DNA from: Bacillus manliponensis
Lineage (GTDB): Bacteria > Bacillota > Bacilli > Bacillales > Bacillaceae_G
Direction of reading: 5' to 3'
NCBI RefSeq assembly: GCF_000712595.1
Contig: NZ_JOTN01000014.1
Span: 1 to 64,000 of the forward strand
DNA: 64,000 bases
Position numbers and translations under genes: made by a program. A model generated the notes under the pieces. That model saw nothing but the letters and a program-made list of their open reading frames with translations. It had not been told where the DNA came from and searched no databases. Shown in pieces: positions 1 to 8,453 of this stretch (within the stretch, counting starts at the first letter, position 1; the number at the start of each line of letters is the position of its first letter).

Positions 1-3
1 GAG

Positions 4-33
4 AAAAGCCAATCTTTTGATTGGCTTTTTTTC
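4..33 (+). terminator. Rho-independent terminator of the gene left of the window
   Basis: An 11 bp perfect stem (AAAAGCCAATC / GATTGGCTTTT) with a TTTT loop is followed by a T-run. It presumably ends a transcript entering from the left, because the next gene has its own promoter. Confidence 0.8.
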
Positions 34-76
34 GTTACAAACCTTTTGAGGGAATACAAAGGATTTTTTCCTACAC

Positions 77-122
77 TTGACATTTTAAATCCTTTCGCTA
101 AAATGAATGATATTCAGTCATT
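77..122 (+). promoter_or_regulatory. Promoter and TetR operator of the TetR/SMR locus
   Basis: A -35 TTGACA (77-82) and -10 TAAAAT (99-104) are separated by 16 bp. A 21 bp inverted repeat at 102-122 overlaps the -10 and expected start point: arms AATGAATGA and TCAGTCATT with a 3 bp centre, one mismatch between arms. The same 21 bp element recurs at 766-786 before the exporter genes. The layout predicts autorepression by the adjacent TetR protein. Confidence 0.75.
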
Positions 123-142
123 AAAACGAAAGGATGTAGATA

Positions 143-712
143 ATGGATAAAAAAGAAAGAATTATTAACGCTGCGATTGATGTATTTATTGAAAAAGGAA
201 TTGAAAAAGCAAAGATTTCCGATATTGTAAAGGCTGCTGGTATTGCGCAAGGAACGTTTTATTTATACTTCCCTTCTAAATTATCAGTTATGCCCGCGAT
301 AGCAGAAGTAATGGTCGAAAGAATGGTACGTTCTGTTACAGAATGCGTACAAAATGAAGCTCCTCTTACAGACCAACTTTCACAAATGATTGATGCTATT
401 TTTGACTTTACAAGGGACCATCGTGACATCCAAGCGATGGTATATGCTGGTCTAACATCAAGTGAACATATAAAAGAATGGGAAACAGTATATCAACCAA
501 TTTATTCTTGGATGAACGAGCTTTTAAGCAAAGCAAAACATGCAGGCACCGTGCGCAGCTCTATTCATGTAGAAACAACTTCCAAGCTTTGCATCGCCTT
601 TATTGAATCAGCAGCAGAACAAATTTATTTATATGATCATAAAAAAGATGATCAAGCGAATCTGCATAAAGCAGAAGTATTAAGCTTTTTAAAACATGCA
701 TTACGTATTTAA
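143..712 (+). CDS. TetR-family transcriptional repressor of the adjacent SMR exporter
   Basis: This 189-residue protein has a typical TetR N-terminal helix-turn-helix at about residues 7-46 (AAGIAQGTFYLYFPSK is the recognition-helix segment) and a divergent ligand-binding C-terminus. It starts at an ATG preceded by an AAAGGA ribosome site. It is followed 86 bp later by two small multidrug-resistance genes. The regulator plus paired SMR arrangement resembles B. subtilis yvdT-yvdS-yvdR, so it may be the yvdT counterpart. Identical operators lie before both this gene and the exporter pair, which supports local control. The inducer cannot be read from the sequence. Confidence 0.85.
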   Translation: MDKKERIINAAIDVFIEKGIEKAKISDIVKAAGIAQGTFYLYFPSKLSVMPAIAEVMVERMVRSVTECVQNEAPLTDQLSQMIDAIFDFTRDHRDIQAMVYAGLTSSEHIKEWETVYQPIYSWMNELLSKAKHAGTVRSSIHVETTSKLCIAFIESAAEQIYLYDHKKDDQANLHKAEVLSFLKHALRI

Positions 713-765
713 AAAGTACATGTAAAACGAATTCACTTTTAACAAAGGGGTTCGTTTTGTGTGAA

Positions 766-786
766 AATGAATGAAAGTCAGTCATT
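766..786 (+). promoter_or_regulatory. Second TetR operator before the SMR genes
   Basis: Arms AATGAATGA (766-774) and TCAGTCATT (778-786) are identical to those at 102-122; only the 3 bp centre differs (AAG against TAT). The element ends one base before the GGAGG ribosome site of the first SMR gene. Bound repressor could therefore block elongation or initiation close to the start codon. Confidence 0.75.
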
Positions 787-798
787 GGAGGTTTTATA

Positions 799-1146
799 AT
801 GAAAAATAAAGCATGGACATATGTAATCTTAACATGTCTTTTTGAATTGTTTTGGGTGTTCGGTTTCAACACTGCCCACACATGGTGGCACTGGGTAATC
901 ATTATCAGTATTATCCTTCTTGATTTCTACTTCTTGTCTAAAGCATGTGAAGCTTTGGCAACAGGTACCGTATATGCAATCTTTGCTGGGGCAGGAACTG
1001 TTGGAACAGCGGTAATGGACGTCTTCCTATTTGATGGAAGCTTTTCTGTAGGAAAGTTCTTCTTTGTCGTCATCATTATTCTTGGTGTTATTGGGTTAAA
1101 ACTAGCTGATAACAAAGAAGAAAAACTAGCAAAAGGAGTTGCGTAA
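799..1146 (+). CDS. SMR-family exporter subunit (first of pair)
   Basis: This is a 115-residue, four-helix small multidrug-resistance protein. The membrane-embedded glutamate is Glu16, in a motif (FELFWVFGFNTA) closer to the guanidinium-exporter (Gdx/SugE) type than to EmrE. A conserved GAGTVGTA loop lies in helix 3. A GGAGG site precedes the ATG. The stop is 2 bp from the next SMR gene, as expected for a heterodimeric antiporter such as YvdRS or YkkCD. It acts in the cytoplasmic membrane by proton exchange. The substrate is unknown: guanidinium-like or quaternary cations are possible. The first helix diverges from the usual GLK sequence. Confidence 0.85.
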   Translation: MKNKAWTYVILTCLFELFWVFGFNTAHTWWHWVIIISIILLDFYFLSKACEALATGTVYAIFAGAGTVGTAVMDVFLFDGSFSVGKFFFVVIIILGVIGLKLADNKEEKLAKGVA

Positions 1147-1148
1147 AC

Positions 1149-1463
1149 ATGGGTTGGATCTTTGTCTTTTTTGCAGCAATTAGTGAAATCGTTGGTGTTA
1201 TTGGTCTTAAAATGTACAGTGAGAAGAAAACGTTACGAAACGGTGCAATTTACTTAGGTGGATTTGCAGTTTCCTTCACACTTCTCTATACTTCCTTTCA
1301 ATATTTACAAGTAAGTATTGCATATGCAGTTTGGATTGGTATTGGAACCGCTGGTGCTGTCTTGTTAAATATGTTTTTCTTTGGGGAATCTAAAAACATG
1401 GCACGTATTGTGAGCGTAATGGCGATTGTTATTGGCGTCACTGGATTAAAAGCATTATCTTAA
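1149..1463 (+). CDS. SMR-family exporter subunit (second of pair)
   Basis: This 104-residue four-helix SMR protein carries the conserved Glu13 in AISEIVGVIGLKMYS and the helix-3 motif AVWIGIGTAGA. It is coupled to the preceding subunit with a 2 bp gap and an AAAGGAG site inside the upstream gene, so both are probably made in equal amounts and form a heterodimer. Its stop codon overlaps the first base of a bcr1-like repeat, leaving no ordinary terminator directly after the operon. It resembles YvdR of B. subtilis. The substrate is not determined. Confidence 0.85.
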   Translation: MGWIFVFFAAISEIVGVIGLKMYSEKKTLRNGAIYLGGFAVSFTLLYTSFQYLQVSIAYAVWIGIGTAGAVLLNMFFFGESKNMARIVSVMAIVIGVTGLKALS

Positions 1464-1621
1464 TAAAGTGAAACTTCACTCAGTGGGGGTTTTCTTCATC
1501 CCCCGCCGAGTGTTAGTTGAACGAATCGGGCTTTACAGGCTGTTAATCTCCCACCTAAACTTCTTCGTTTTCTCTTAAGTTTTGAGGTGGGATTCTTACA
1601 GCCCGCAAATAGCGGGATAAA
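1463..1621 (+). repeat. bcr1-like intergenic repeat, copy 1 (full length, 159 bp)
   Basis: The element is bounded by ATAAA at both ends (1463-1467 and 1617-1621) and contains nested inverted repeats (GTGAAACTTCAC; CACCTAAACTT...AAGTTTTGAGGTG; CCCGC...GCGGG). It matches copies at 36318-36475 (reverse), 55713-55842 and 59212-59307. Length, TTTAT-type ends and structure agree with what is known of bcr1 of the B. cereus group; the name is inferred from memory of that family. Its left end overlaps the SMR stop codon. Confidence 0.8.
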
Positions 1622-1622
1622 A

Positions 1623-1660
1623 AAGAAAAGTGGTGTCTTATGTTAGACACCACTTTTCTT
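1623..1660 (-). terminator. Terminator of the ECF S-component/lipoprotein operon
   Basis: A 16 bp perfect stem (AAGAAAAGTGGTGTCT / AGACACCACTTTTCTT) with a 6-base loop is followed on the minus strand by a T-run. It overlaps the last codon of the minus-strand gene and lies just beyond the bcr1-like element, so it may also stop readthrough from the SMR operon. Confidence 0.8.
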
Positions 1661-2213
1661 ATATACTCACACTATAATATTTTCTCAGTAATTTATGTAA
1701 TAGCGGGATGAACACCGGTGCTAATGCAACGTAGAAAATGAAGTTGCCAATTGCATGGTACATATCGAATGGTAATCCTGCTAACCAATATACCCAAAAA
1801 TATTTCAAACCATAAAATGGTGCTTGCCATAGTGCCATAATGAAACCATATAACAAACCAGTAAAAGCCGCGTATACACTCATTGCAAGGTGTGGAATTC
1901 GTTCAAATAATGGACGAATAACAATACCTGTTAAAAGTGCAATTACCGCATAGCCAATCACTTGCGGAATAGTCCATAGTCCCATTCCGAGGACAAGGTT
2001 TGATAAAATCATCGACAATGCACCAATTAGCACACCGTATTTCACACCCATTACAAGTGCAATAATAATAATGATTACTGTCATCGGTTGTACATTTGGA
2101 ATAAATGAAAATGTAATACGCCCCGCAACTGTTAACCCAGTAAGCATTGCCACTAATACGATACTTTTTACATGTGTGAGCGGGATATTCCGAAATTCAT
2201 CACTTAACTTCAT
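1659..2213 (-). CDS. ECF transporter S component (putative cobalamin-type)
   Basis: This 184-residue integral membrane protein with about six hydrophobic helices is typical of substrate-binding S components of energy-coupling factor importers, which borrow the shared EcfA/EcfA'/EcfT module encoded elsewhere. It overlaps the end of the DUF4430 lipoprotein gene by 14 bp, so they are translationally coupled. S component plus DUF4430 pairs are associated with cobalamin uptake (CbrT-like) in Firmicutes, so a corrinoid is the best guess. No cobalamin riboswitch is seen upstream, which weakens that assignment. Confidence 0.75.
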   Translation of the reverse strand: MKLSDEFRNIPLTHVKSIVLVAMLTGLTVAGRITFSFIPNVQPMTVIIIIIALVMGVKYGVLIGALSMILSNLVLGMGLWTIPQVIGYAVIALLTGIVIRPLFERIPHLAMSVYAAFTGLLYGFIMALWQAPFYGLKYFWVYWLAGLPFDMYHAIGNFIFYVALAPVFIPLLHKLLRKYYSVSI

Positions 2214-2586
2214 GTAAGTCCCATGTAATCACGTCGCCAGCTTTCACTTTGATGTCTTTTGCACCCTTCATTGCAGGCTCGTCATTCACTTCGAACATCC
2301 AGTACTTACTTGCATCTGCATCTTGTTTTTTACCTTCGATTGAAGTAATCATACCGTTATCATCTTCAATTTTGAAGTTTTCTTTCATGATATCGTATAC
2401 GTTCGCATCAGCTTTTACATCTACTGCTTTTTTCGCAACTTCTTCTTTTCCATTATCCATTGTTACTTCAATTGTAACCTGTGATTTCGTATCTTTCTTC
2501 GTTTCTTTCGCTGTATCTTGGCAGCCTGTGATGATCATCATCATTGCAATAAGTAAAGATGTCATCATTAATTTTACTCTTTTCAT
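2200..2586 (-). CDS. DUF4430 lipoprotein, partner of the ECF S component
   Basis: This 128-residue protein starts at the ATG 8 bases after AAGGAGG. An upstream in-frame ATG is possible but lacks a ribosome site. The N-terminus is a lipoprotein signal ending in a lipobox with Cys22 (IITGC), followed by a charged linker and a DUF4430 fold similar to the beta domain of transcobalamin (WMFEVNDEPA, GDVITWDL near the C-terminus). It probably binds ligand at the outer membrane face and delivers it to the overlapping S component. Ligand identity is inferred, not shown. Confidence 0.8.
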   Translation of the reverse strand: MKRVKLMMTSLLIAMMMIITGCQDTAKETKKDTKSQVTIEVTMDNGKEEVAKKAVDVKADANVYDIMKENFKIEDDNGMITSIEGKKQDADASKYWMFEVNDEPAMKGAKDIKVKAGDVITWDLHEVK

Positions 2587-2672
2587 TTCTAAATCCTCCT
2601 TCATATAAGTGCAGAATAACTTCATGAATATTGAAATAATAATGAAGCCAAAAGTTATTATAGCACATAACT

Positions 2673-2708
2673 AAAAAAAAGACGCATTCCTCAGAACACG
2701 TCTTTTCT
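2673..2708 (-). terminator. Terminator of tyrS
   Basis: An 8 bp outer stem AAAAGACG / CGTCTTTT has a partly paired interior and is followed on the minus strand by an eight-T run. It sits directly after the tyrS stop codon. Confidence 0.75.
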
Positions 2709-2710
2709 TC

Positions 2711-4265
<1,555 letters not shown>

Positions 4266-4277
4266 TATATACTTTTC

Positions 4278-4307
4278 TTTATATCATTATTTGTATAGGT
4301 GTGTCAA
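4278..4307 (-). promoter_or_regulatory. Promoter of the tyrS T-box transcript
   Basis: On the minus strand a perfect -35 TTGACA (4302-4307) and a -10 TATAAA (4278-4283) are spaced by 18 bp, immediately upstream of the leader. Confidence 0.75.
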
Positions 4308-4410
4308 ATGGAGGTTGCAATCCATATTGTAACAGCTGAAAATAATGCGACTCCATTTTTTCTTCTCATAAACTTATACAAACAACAAAGGTAACAGGTT
4401 CAATATTTTT

Positions 4411-4968
4411 TTATTTTATCTTTTTCATAACTTTTGCCGGATTCCCTCCAACAACAACATTATCCGGTACATCTTTCGTCACAACTGCACCAGATGCAAC
4501 AACGACATTATTACCAATCGTAACACCAGGGTTAATTACCGCTCTTCCCCCAATCCACACGTTATCCCCAATCTTTACTGATTTTCCAAATTCCGCACCA
4601 CTTACTCGCTCTACCGCATTAAGTGGATGTGCTGCTGTATAAATGTGAACACCCGGAGCTAACATACAATTGTTACCGATATGTACTGGACATACATCTA
4701 AAATGACACAATCGAAGTTCGCATAAAAATTCTCGCCAACATGGATATTGTAACCGTAGTCACATCGAAATGAAGATTCCATATAAATGTTTTCACCAGT
4801 ACTACCAAATAGCTTCTTCAAAATTACAGTTCGCTCTTCTTGCTTCGCTTCACACGTTTCATTAAACTTTCTTGTTAATAGACGTGCTTGTCTTCTTTCT
4901 TCTACTAACCTTGCATCAGACGCGATATACAACTCACCTTGCACCATTTTTTCTTTTTCTGTTTTCAT
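4411..4968 (-). CDS. Maltose/galactoside O-acetyltransferase family protein
   Basis: This 185-residue left-handed beta-helix acetyltransferase has an N-terminal Mac domain ([14 protein letters not shown]), hexapeptide repeats ([20 protein letters not shown]) and the catalytic histidine in TAAHPLN. Length and motifs fit B. subtilis Maa or E. coli LacA, which transfer acetyl from acetyl-CoA to the 6-hydroxyl of sugars. A GGGGAG site precedes the ATG. It appears monocistronic between tyrS and acsA and is not part of the conserved B. subtilis order here. The physiological acceptor is unknown. Confidence 0.88.
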   Translation of the reverse strand: MKTEKEKMVQGELYIASDARLVEERRQARLLTRKFNETCEAKQEERTVILKKLFGSTGENIYMESSFRCDYGYNIHVGENFYANFDCVILDVCPVHIGNNCMLAPGVHIYTAAHPLNAVERVSGAEFGKSVKIGDNVWIGGRAVINPGVTIGNNVVVASGAVVTKDVPDNVVVGGNPAKVMKKIK

Positions 4969-5055
4969 ACATAATACTCCCCTATATACATCTTGTTTTT
5001 GAGCAGCTAAAGAACTGCCTCGAAATCACAAAGAAACATACACTCACTTTCTATA

Positions 5056-5145
5056 TGTGTTTTAAACAACGCACGTGGCAGTCAAAAGCACTGTCCGTTA
5101 CTACACATCACCAGTTCCTCTCTACCACCAAAAAGCAAGGTTTTT
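5056..5145 (+). repeat. Second dispersed intergenic repeat, copy A
   Basis: About 90 bp sharing the core CCGTTACT..CATC.CCAGT, a CTCT..CCACC segment and an AAAAAG.AAGGTTTTT end with copies at 57600-57694 (same strand) and 9621-9689 and 16425-16520 (reverse). All four copies are intergenic. It is unrelated to the bcr1-like family and may be another member of the B. cereus group short repeat families. Confidence 0.65.
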
Positions 5146-5183
5146 GATTCTCTGTTTTTTATTTTTACTTCTATATCATAACA

Positions 5184-5224
5184 AATAAGAAAGGCCTGAA
5201 CATTTCGTTCAGACCTTTCTTATT
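5184..5224 (-). terminator. Terminator of acsA
   Basis: A long stem (AATAAGAAAGGCCTGAAC / GTTCAGACCTTTCTTATT) with one mismatch lies directly at the end of acsA and is AT-rich on both flanks, so it could act on either strand. Confidence 0.75.
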
Positions 5225-6942
5225 TAATCTTCCATTGTTGATAAATCGCCAGTTGGCAAGTTTAACTCCCACGCTTTTAACACACGTCTCATAATTTTAC
5301 CGCTTCTCGTTTTCGGTAATTTATCTCGGAATTCAATTTGTCTTGGCGCTGCATGAGCTGCAAGGCCCTTCTTTACAAATTGACGAATGTCTTCTTTTAA
5401 TTCATCAGATGCTTCGTATCCTTCGCGCAGCGCAATAAACGCTTTAATAATTTCACCGCGCACTGGGTCTGGAATACCAATAACACCAGCTTCTGCAACT
5501 GCTGCATGTTCAATTAATTTACTTTCTACTTCAAATGGCCCAACGCGCTCACCAGAAGTCATAATGACATCATCAATGCGGCCTTGGAACCAGAAATATC
5601 CGTCTTCATCCATATAAGCTGAATCACCAGATACATACCAGTCACCTTGCATAAAGTAAGACTCATACTTTTGTGGATTGTTCCATACTGCACGCATCAT
5701 AGATGGCCAGCCTTTTCCAATCGCTAAGTTCCCCATTGTATATGGCGGTACTTCATTTCCTTCGTTATCAACAATCGCAGCCTTTACGCCTGGAATTGGT
5801 TTCCCCATTGAACCTGGACGAATTTCCATACAAGGGTAATTACAAATAACTTGTGCACCTGTTTCTGTCATCCACCACGTATCATGAATGCGAAGTTGGA
5901 ACACTTTCATCGCCCAGCGAATAACTTCTGGGTTTAGCGGCTCACCAACACTTAAAATGTGGCGAAGTGCCGATAAGTCATATTTTTTAAGTGCTTCTTC
6001 ACCAGCTCCCATTAACATACGGAATGCTGTTGGTGCACTATACCAAACTGTTACACCGTAATCTTCTAGCGTTTCATACCATGCCTCTGGGCTAAAACGG
6101 CCACCTAACACAACATTTGAAGCACCAACTAACCAAGGTGCAAAAATACCATAAGCAGTTCCTGTTACCCACCCTGGATCAGCTGTACACCAATATACAT
6201 CGTCTTCTTTTAAATCAAGAACCCACTTCGCCGTTTGATATTGTTGTACCATCGCATTTTGCACATGAAGTACACCTTTTGGCTTTCCAGTAGACCCAGA
6301 TGTATAATGAAGAATTAAACCATCTTCTCTTCCTAACCATTCAATTTTTAAGTCTTTCGAAGCTTTTTCAAATAATGGTTTAAAAGAAACGATTTTTCCG
6401 CCTTCTTCTACATTATCGCCTACTAAGAACACTGTTTTTAATGATGGTAAATCATTAAATGGTACGCGCTCTAATAGTTCAGGCGTCGTAATTAATACTT
6501 TCGCTTCGCTATCTTCTAAGCGGTCACGCACTGCACCTTCCATGAACGCTTCAAATAATGGACCAACAATTGCCCCAAGTTTTACTGCACCGAGTAATGT
6601 AAAATATAATTCAGGTGAACGCGGCATGAAGATAAACACACGGTCGCCTTTTTCAACATCACCGTAGCTTTTCAAAACATTTGCTGCTTTATTTGAGAAA
6701 TCTTTCATTTCTTTAAATGTATATTTCTCTTTTCGATTTCCATCTTGGTAATATAAAGCAACTTTATTTTTACGATGCGACTTCGCATGCTTATCAATTG
6801 CTTCATATGCCATGTTTACTCTACCAGTTTCATGCCAAGAAAAATTTTTGTTCACATCTTCCCAATTAAAATTTGCGTATGTTTCCTCATAACTTAATAA
6901 ATTATTTTCTCCTTTAATGATAGGAAGCGTTTCCACTTTCAT
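5224..6942 (-). CDS. acsA: Acetyl-CoA synthetase
   Basis: This 572-residue ANL adenylating enzyme makes acetyl-CoA from acetate, ATP and CoA. The P-loop-like motif YTSGSTGKPKG is at residues 213-223. The C-terminal RSGKIMRR motif carries the catalytic lysine at residue 549, the site acetylated by AcuA in B. subtilis. Length equals the B. subtilis enzyme. It is divergent from acuABC, whose products switch it off and on by lysine acetylation. A cre-like site just inside the gene indicates CcpA repression on glucose. An AAGGGGG site precedes the ATG. Confidence 0.96.
   Translation of the reverse strand: MKVETLPIIKGENNLLSYEETYANFNWEDVNKNFSWHETGRVNMAYEAIDKHAKSHRKNKVALYYQDGNRKEKYTFKEMKDFSNKAANVLKSYGDVEKGDRVFIFMPRSPELYFTLLGAVKLGAIVGPLFEAFMEGAVRDRLEDSEAKVLITTPELLERVPFNDLPSLKTVFLVGDNVEEGGKIVSFKPLFEKASKDLKIEWLGREDGLILHYTSGSTGKPKGVLHVQNAMVQQYQTAKWVLDLKEDDVYWCTADPGWVTGTAYGIFAPWLVGASNVVLGGRFSPEAWYETLEDYGVTVWYSAPTAFRMLMGAGEEALKKYDLSALRHILSVGEPLNPEVIRWAMKVFQLRIHDTWWMTETGAQVICNYPCMEIRPGSMGKPIPGVKAAIVDNEGNEVPPYTMGNLAIGKGWPSMMRAVWNNPQKYESYFMQGDWYVSGDSAYMDEDGYFWFQGRIDDVIMTSGERVGPFEVESKLIEHAAVAEAGVIGIPDPVRGEIIKAFIALREGYEASDELKEDIRQFVKKGLAAHAAPRQIEFRDKLPKTRSGKIMRRVLKAWELNLPTGDLSTMED
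6922..6935 (-). promoter_or_regulatory. cre site for CcpA inside the start of acsA
   Basis: On the minus strand TGGAAACGCTTCCT fits the cre consensus TGNAANCGNWNNCW fully. Its centre is about 42 bp downstream of the predicted acsA start point. From the literature on B. subtilis acsA, a cre centred near +44 mediates repression there, which makes this placement persuasive. Confidence 0.75.
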
Positions 6943-6976
6943 ACTTTACATCCCCCTTCTATGTATTCTATTATCT

Positions 6977-7005
6977 ATTATAAAGATACAATTTAAAATT
7001 TTCAG
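6977..7005 (-). promoter_or_regulatory. acsA promoter
   Basis: On the minus strand a consensus -10 TATAAT (6977-6982) is preceded at 17 bp by CTGAAA (7000-7005, 4 of 6 matches to TTGACA). Transcription would begin near 6970, about 28 bases before the start codon. Confidence 0.55.
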
Positions 7006-7055
7006 TATATTTTACGTTTTTCAGACAAATTTTTACTGACAAAATTCGATGAACA

Positions 7056-7083
7056 TTGCACAATTCATACTGTACGATAGAAT
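7056..7083 (+). promoter_or_regulatory. acuABC promoter
   Basis: A -35 TTGCAC (7056-7061) and -10 TAGAAT (7078-7083) are spaced by 16 bp, upstream of acuA. No convincing cre was found downstream of it. Confidence 0.5.
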
Positions 7084-7161
7084 AGAGTTTGCACTTTCAC
7101 CTCATCATTTCCAGCTCAGTAGATAACAGATTCACAAATTGATAAAGGTGGTGAGTAACCA

Positions 7162-7794
7162 TTGATTCATAACAAAGTATATAACGCTAGAAGCTTAAAA
7201 ACAGGAAAAGGAACGTTAATTGTTGAAGGACCTGTCTCAACTCATAATCTAGAAATGTATGAATTTCATCCGGATTTAGTTGCCTTCAGACCAGCCGAAC
7301 AACAATATAAAGCAATTGTCGAAATTTCTAAGTTACCAGAAGCACGCATTATCGTTGCTCGTCAGGAGCAACTCATTGTTGGATATGTGACTTACTTATA
7401 CCCAGATCCTCTCGAAAGATGGTCAGAAGGAAAAATGAAAGACTTAATTGAACTCGGGGCTATTGAAGTTGCACCTGCATTTCGCGGCTGTGCTGTCGGT
7501 AAGAATTTATTAGAAGTTTCAATGATGGACGACAACATGGAAGATTATATTATTTTAACAACCGAATATTATTGGCATTGGGACTTAAAACAAACAGGCT
7601 TAAATGTTTGGGAGTACCGAAAGATTATGGAAAAGATGATGAATGCCGGCGGACTCGAATGGATGGCGACTGACGATCCAGAAATTTGTTCACACCCAGC
7701 GAACTGTTTAATGGTACGTATCGGAAAACGAGCGTCTTCTGATTCAATTCAAAAATTTGACCGCCTACGTTTTCAAAATCGATTTATGTACTAG
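7162..7794 (+). CDS. acuA: Acetyl-CoA synthetase-inactivating protein acetyltransferase AcuA
   Basis: This 210-residue GNAT acetyltransferase uses acetyl-CoA to acetylate the active-site lysine of AcsA. The acetyl-CoA-binding motif AFRGCAVGKNLL and the conserved blocks YPDPLERWSEG and TTEYYWHWDLK match B. subtilis AcuA along the whole length. It begins with TTG at 7162, behind an AAAGGTGGTGAG site; no in-frame ATG lies near. A weak start may keep this modifier scarce. It is first of acuABC, with a 14 bp gap to acuB. Confidence 0.95.
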   Translation: MIHNKVYNARSLKTGKGTLIVEGPVSTHNLEMYEFHPDLVAFRPAEQQYKAIVEISKLPEARIIVARQEQLIVGYVTYLYPDPLERWSEGKMKDLIELGAIEVAPAFRGCAVGKNLLEVSMMDDNMEDYIILTTEYYWHWDLKQTGLNVWEYRKIMEKMMNAGGLEWMATDDPEICSHPANCLMVRIGKRASSDSIQKFDRLRFQNRFMY

Positions 7795-7808
7795 AAAGGA
7801 GGCTCTTT

Positions 7809-8453
7809 ATGATTATTGAAGAAATTATGAACCGAACCGTCATCACACTTCGGCCAACTGATACAATTGAAACAGCACTACGAACATTGAACGAAAAAAG
7901 CATCCGCCACATCCCAATTGTCAATGAAGAATATGAAGTCGTTGGCATTATTTCTGACCGCGATGTGCGAGATGCAAGCCCATCTATTCTCGATGCGAGT
8001 GTTTCAATGGATACGTTATCCTTACCAATCGAACGTATTATGAAACACCCTGTTATGACATGCCATCCACTTGATTTCGTTGAAGAAATTGCGACGTTAT
8101 TTTTCGAACATAAAATTGGCTGTCTTCCTGTTACACAAGGCGGGAAACTCGTTGGTATTATCTCTGAATCAGCAGTACTTCATACGCTAGTAAAATTAAC
8201 TGGTGCACATCAACCGAGCTCACAAATTGAAGTACAAGTAAAAAATGAACCTGGTATTCTAGGAAAAGTCGTTGCCATTTTTAGTGAGCTTCGTATAAAT
8301 ATCGTTAGCGTTCTTGTCTACCCAGCAAAAGACGAATCGCATAAAGTACTCGTATTCCGCATTCAAACGATGAATCCTTTAAAAGCAATTGAACAATTAG
8401 AACAAAATGGCTATCACGTATTATGGCCAAATATGATGGGGATGGAAACATGA
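7809..8453 (+). CDS. acuB: CBS-ACT domain protein AcuB
   Basis: This 214-residue protein has two CBS domains (about residues 1-60 and 75-130; MNRTVITLRPTDTIETAL, MKHPVMTCHPLDFVEE) and a C-terminal ACT domain (IEVQVKNEPGILGKVVAIF), a layout that senses adenylates or amino acids. In B. subtilis it lies between acuA and acuC but its role in acetoin/acetate use is poorly defined. AAAGGAGGCTC precedes the ATG. Its TGA overlaps the acuC ATG (ATGA), so the two are coupled. Confidence 0.94.
   Translation: MIIEEIMNRTVITLRPTDTIETALRTLNEKSIRHIPIVNEEYEVVGIISDRDVRDASPSILDASVSMDTLSLPIERIMKHPVMTCHPLDFVEEIATLFFEHKIGCLPVTQGGKLVGIISESAVLHTLVKLTGAHQPSSQIEVQVKNEPGILGKVVAIFSELRINIVSVLVYPAKDESHKVLVFRIQTMNPLKAIEQLEQNGYHVLWPNMMGMET

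Noticed and set aside
6943-7161. A second cre between acsA and acuA (TGAAAAACGTAAAA, minus strand)
   Set aside because: It has one extra base between TG and CG, so it does not fit the consensus spacing.
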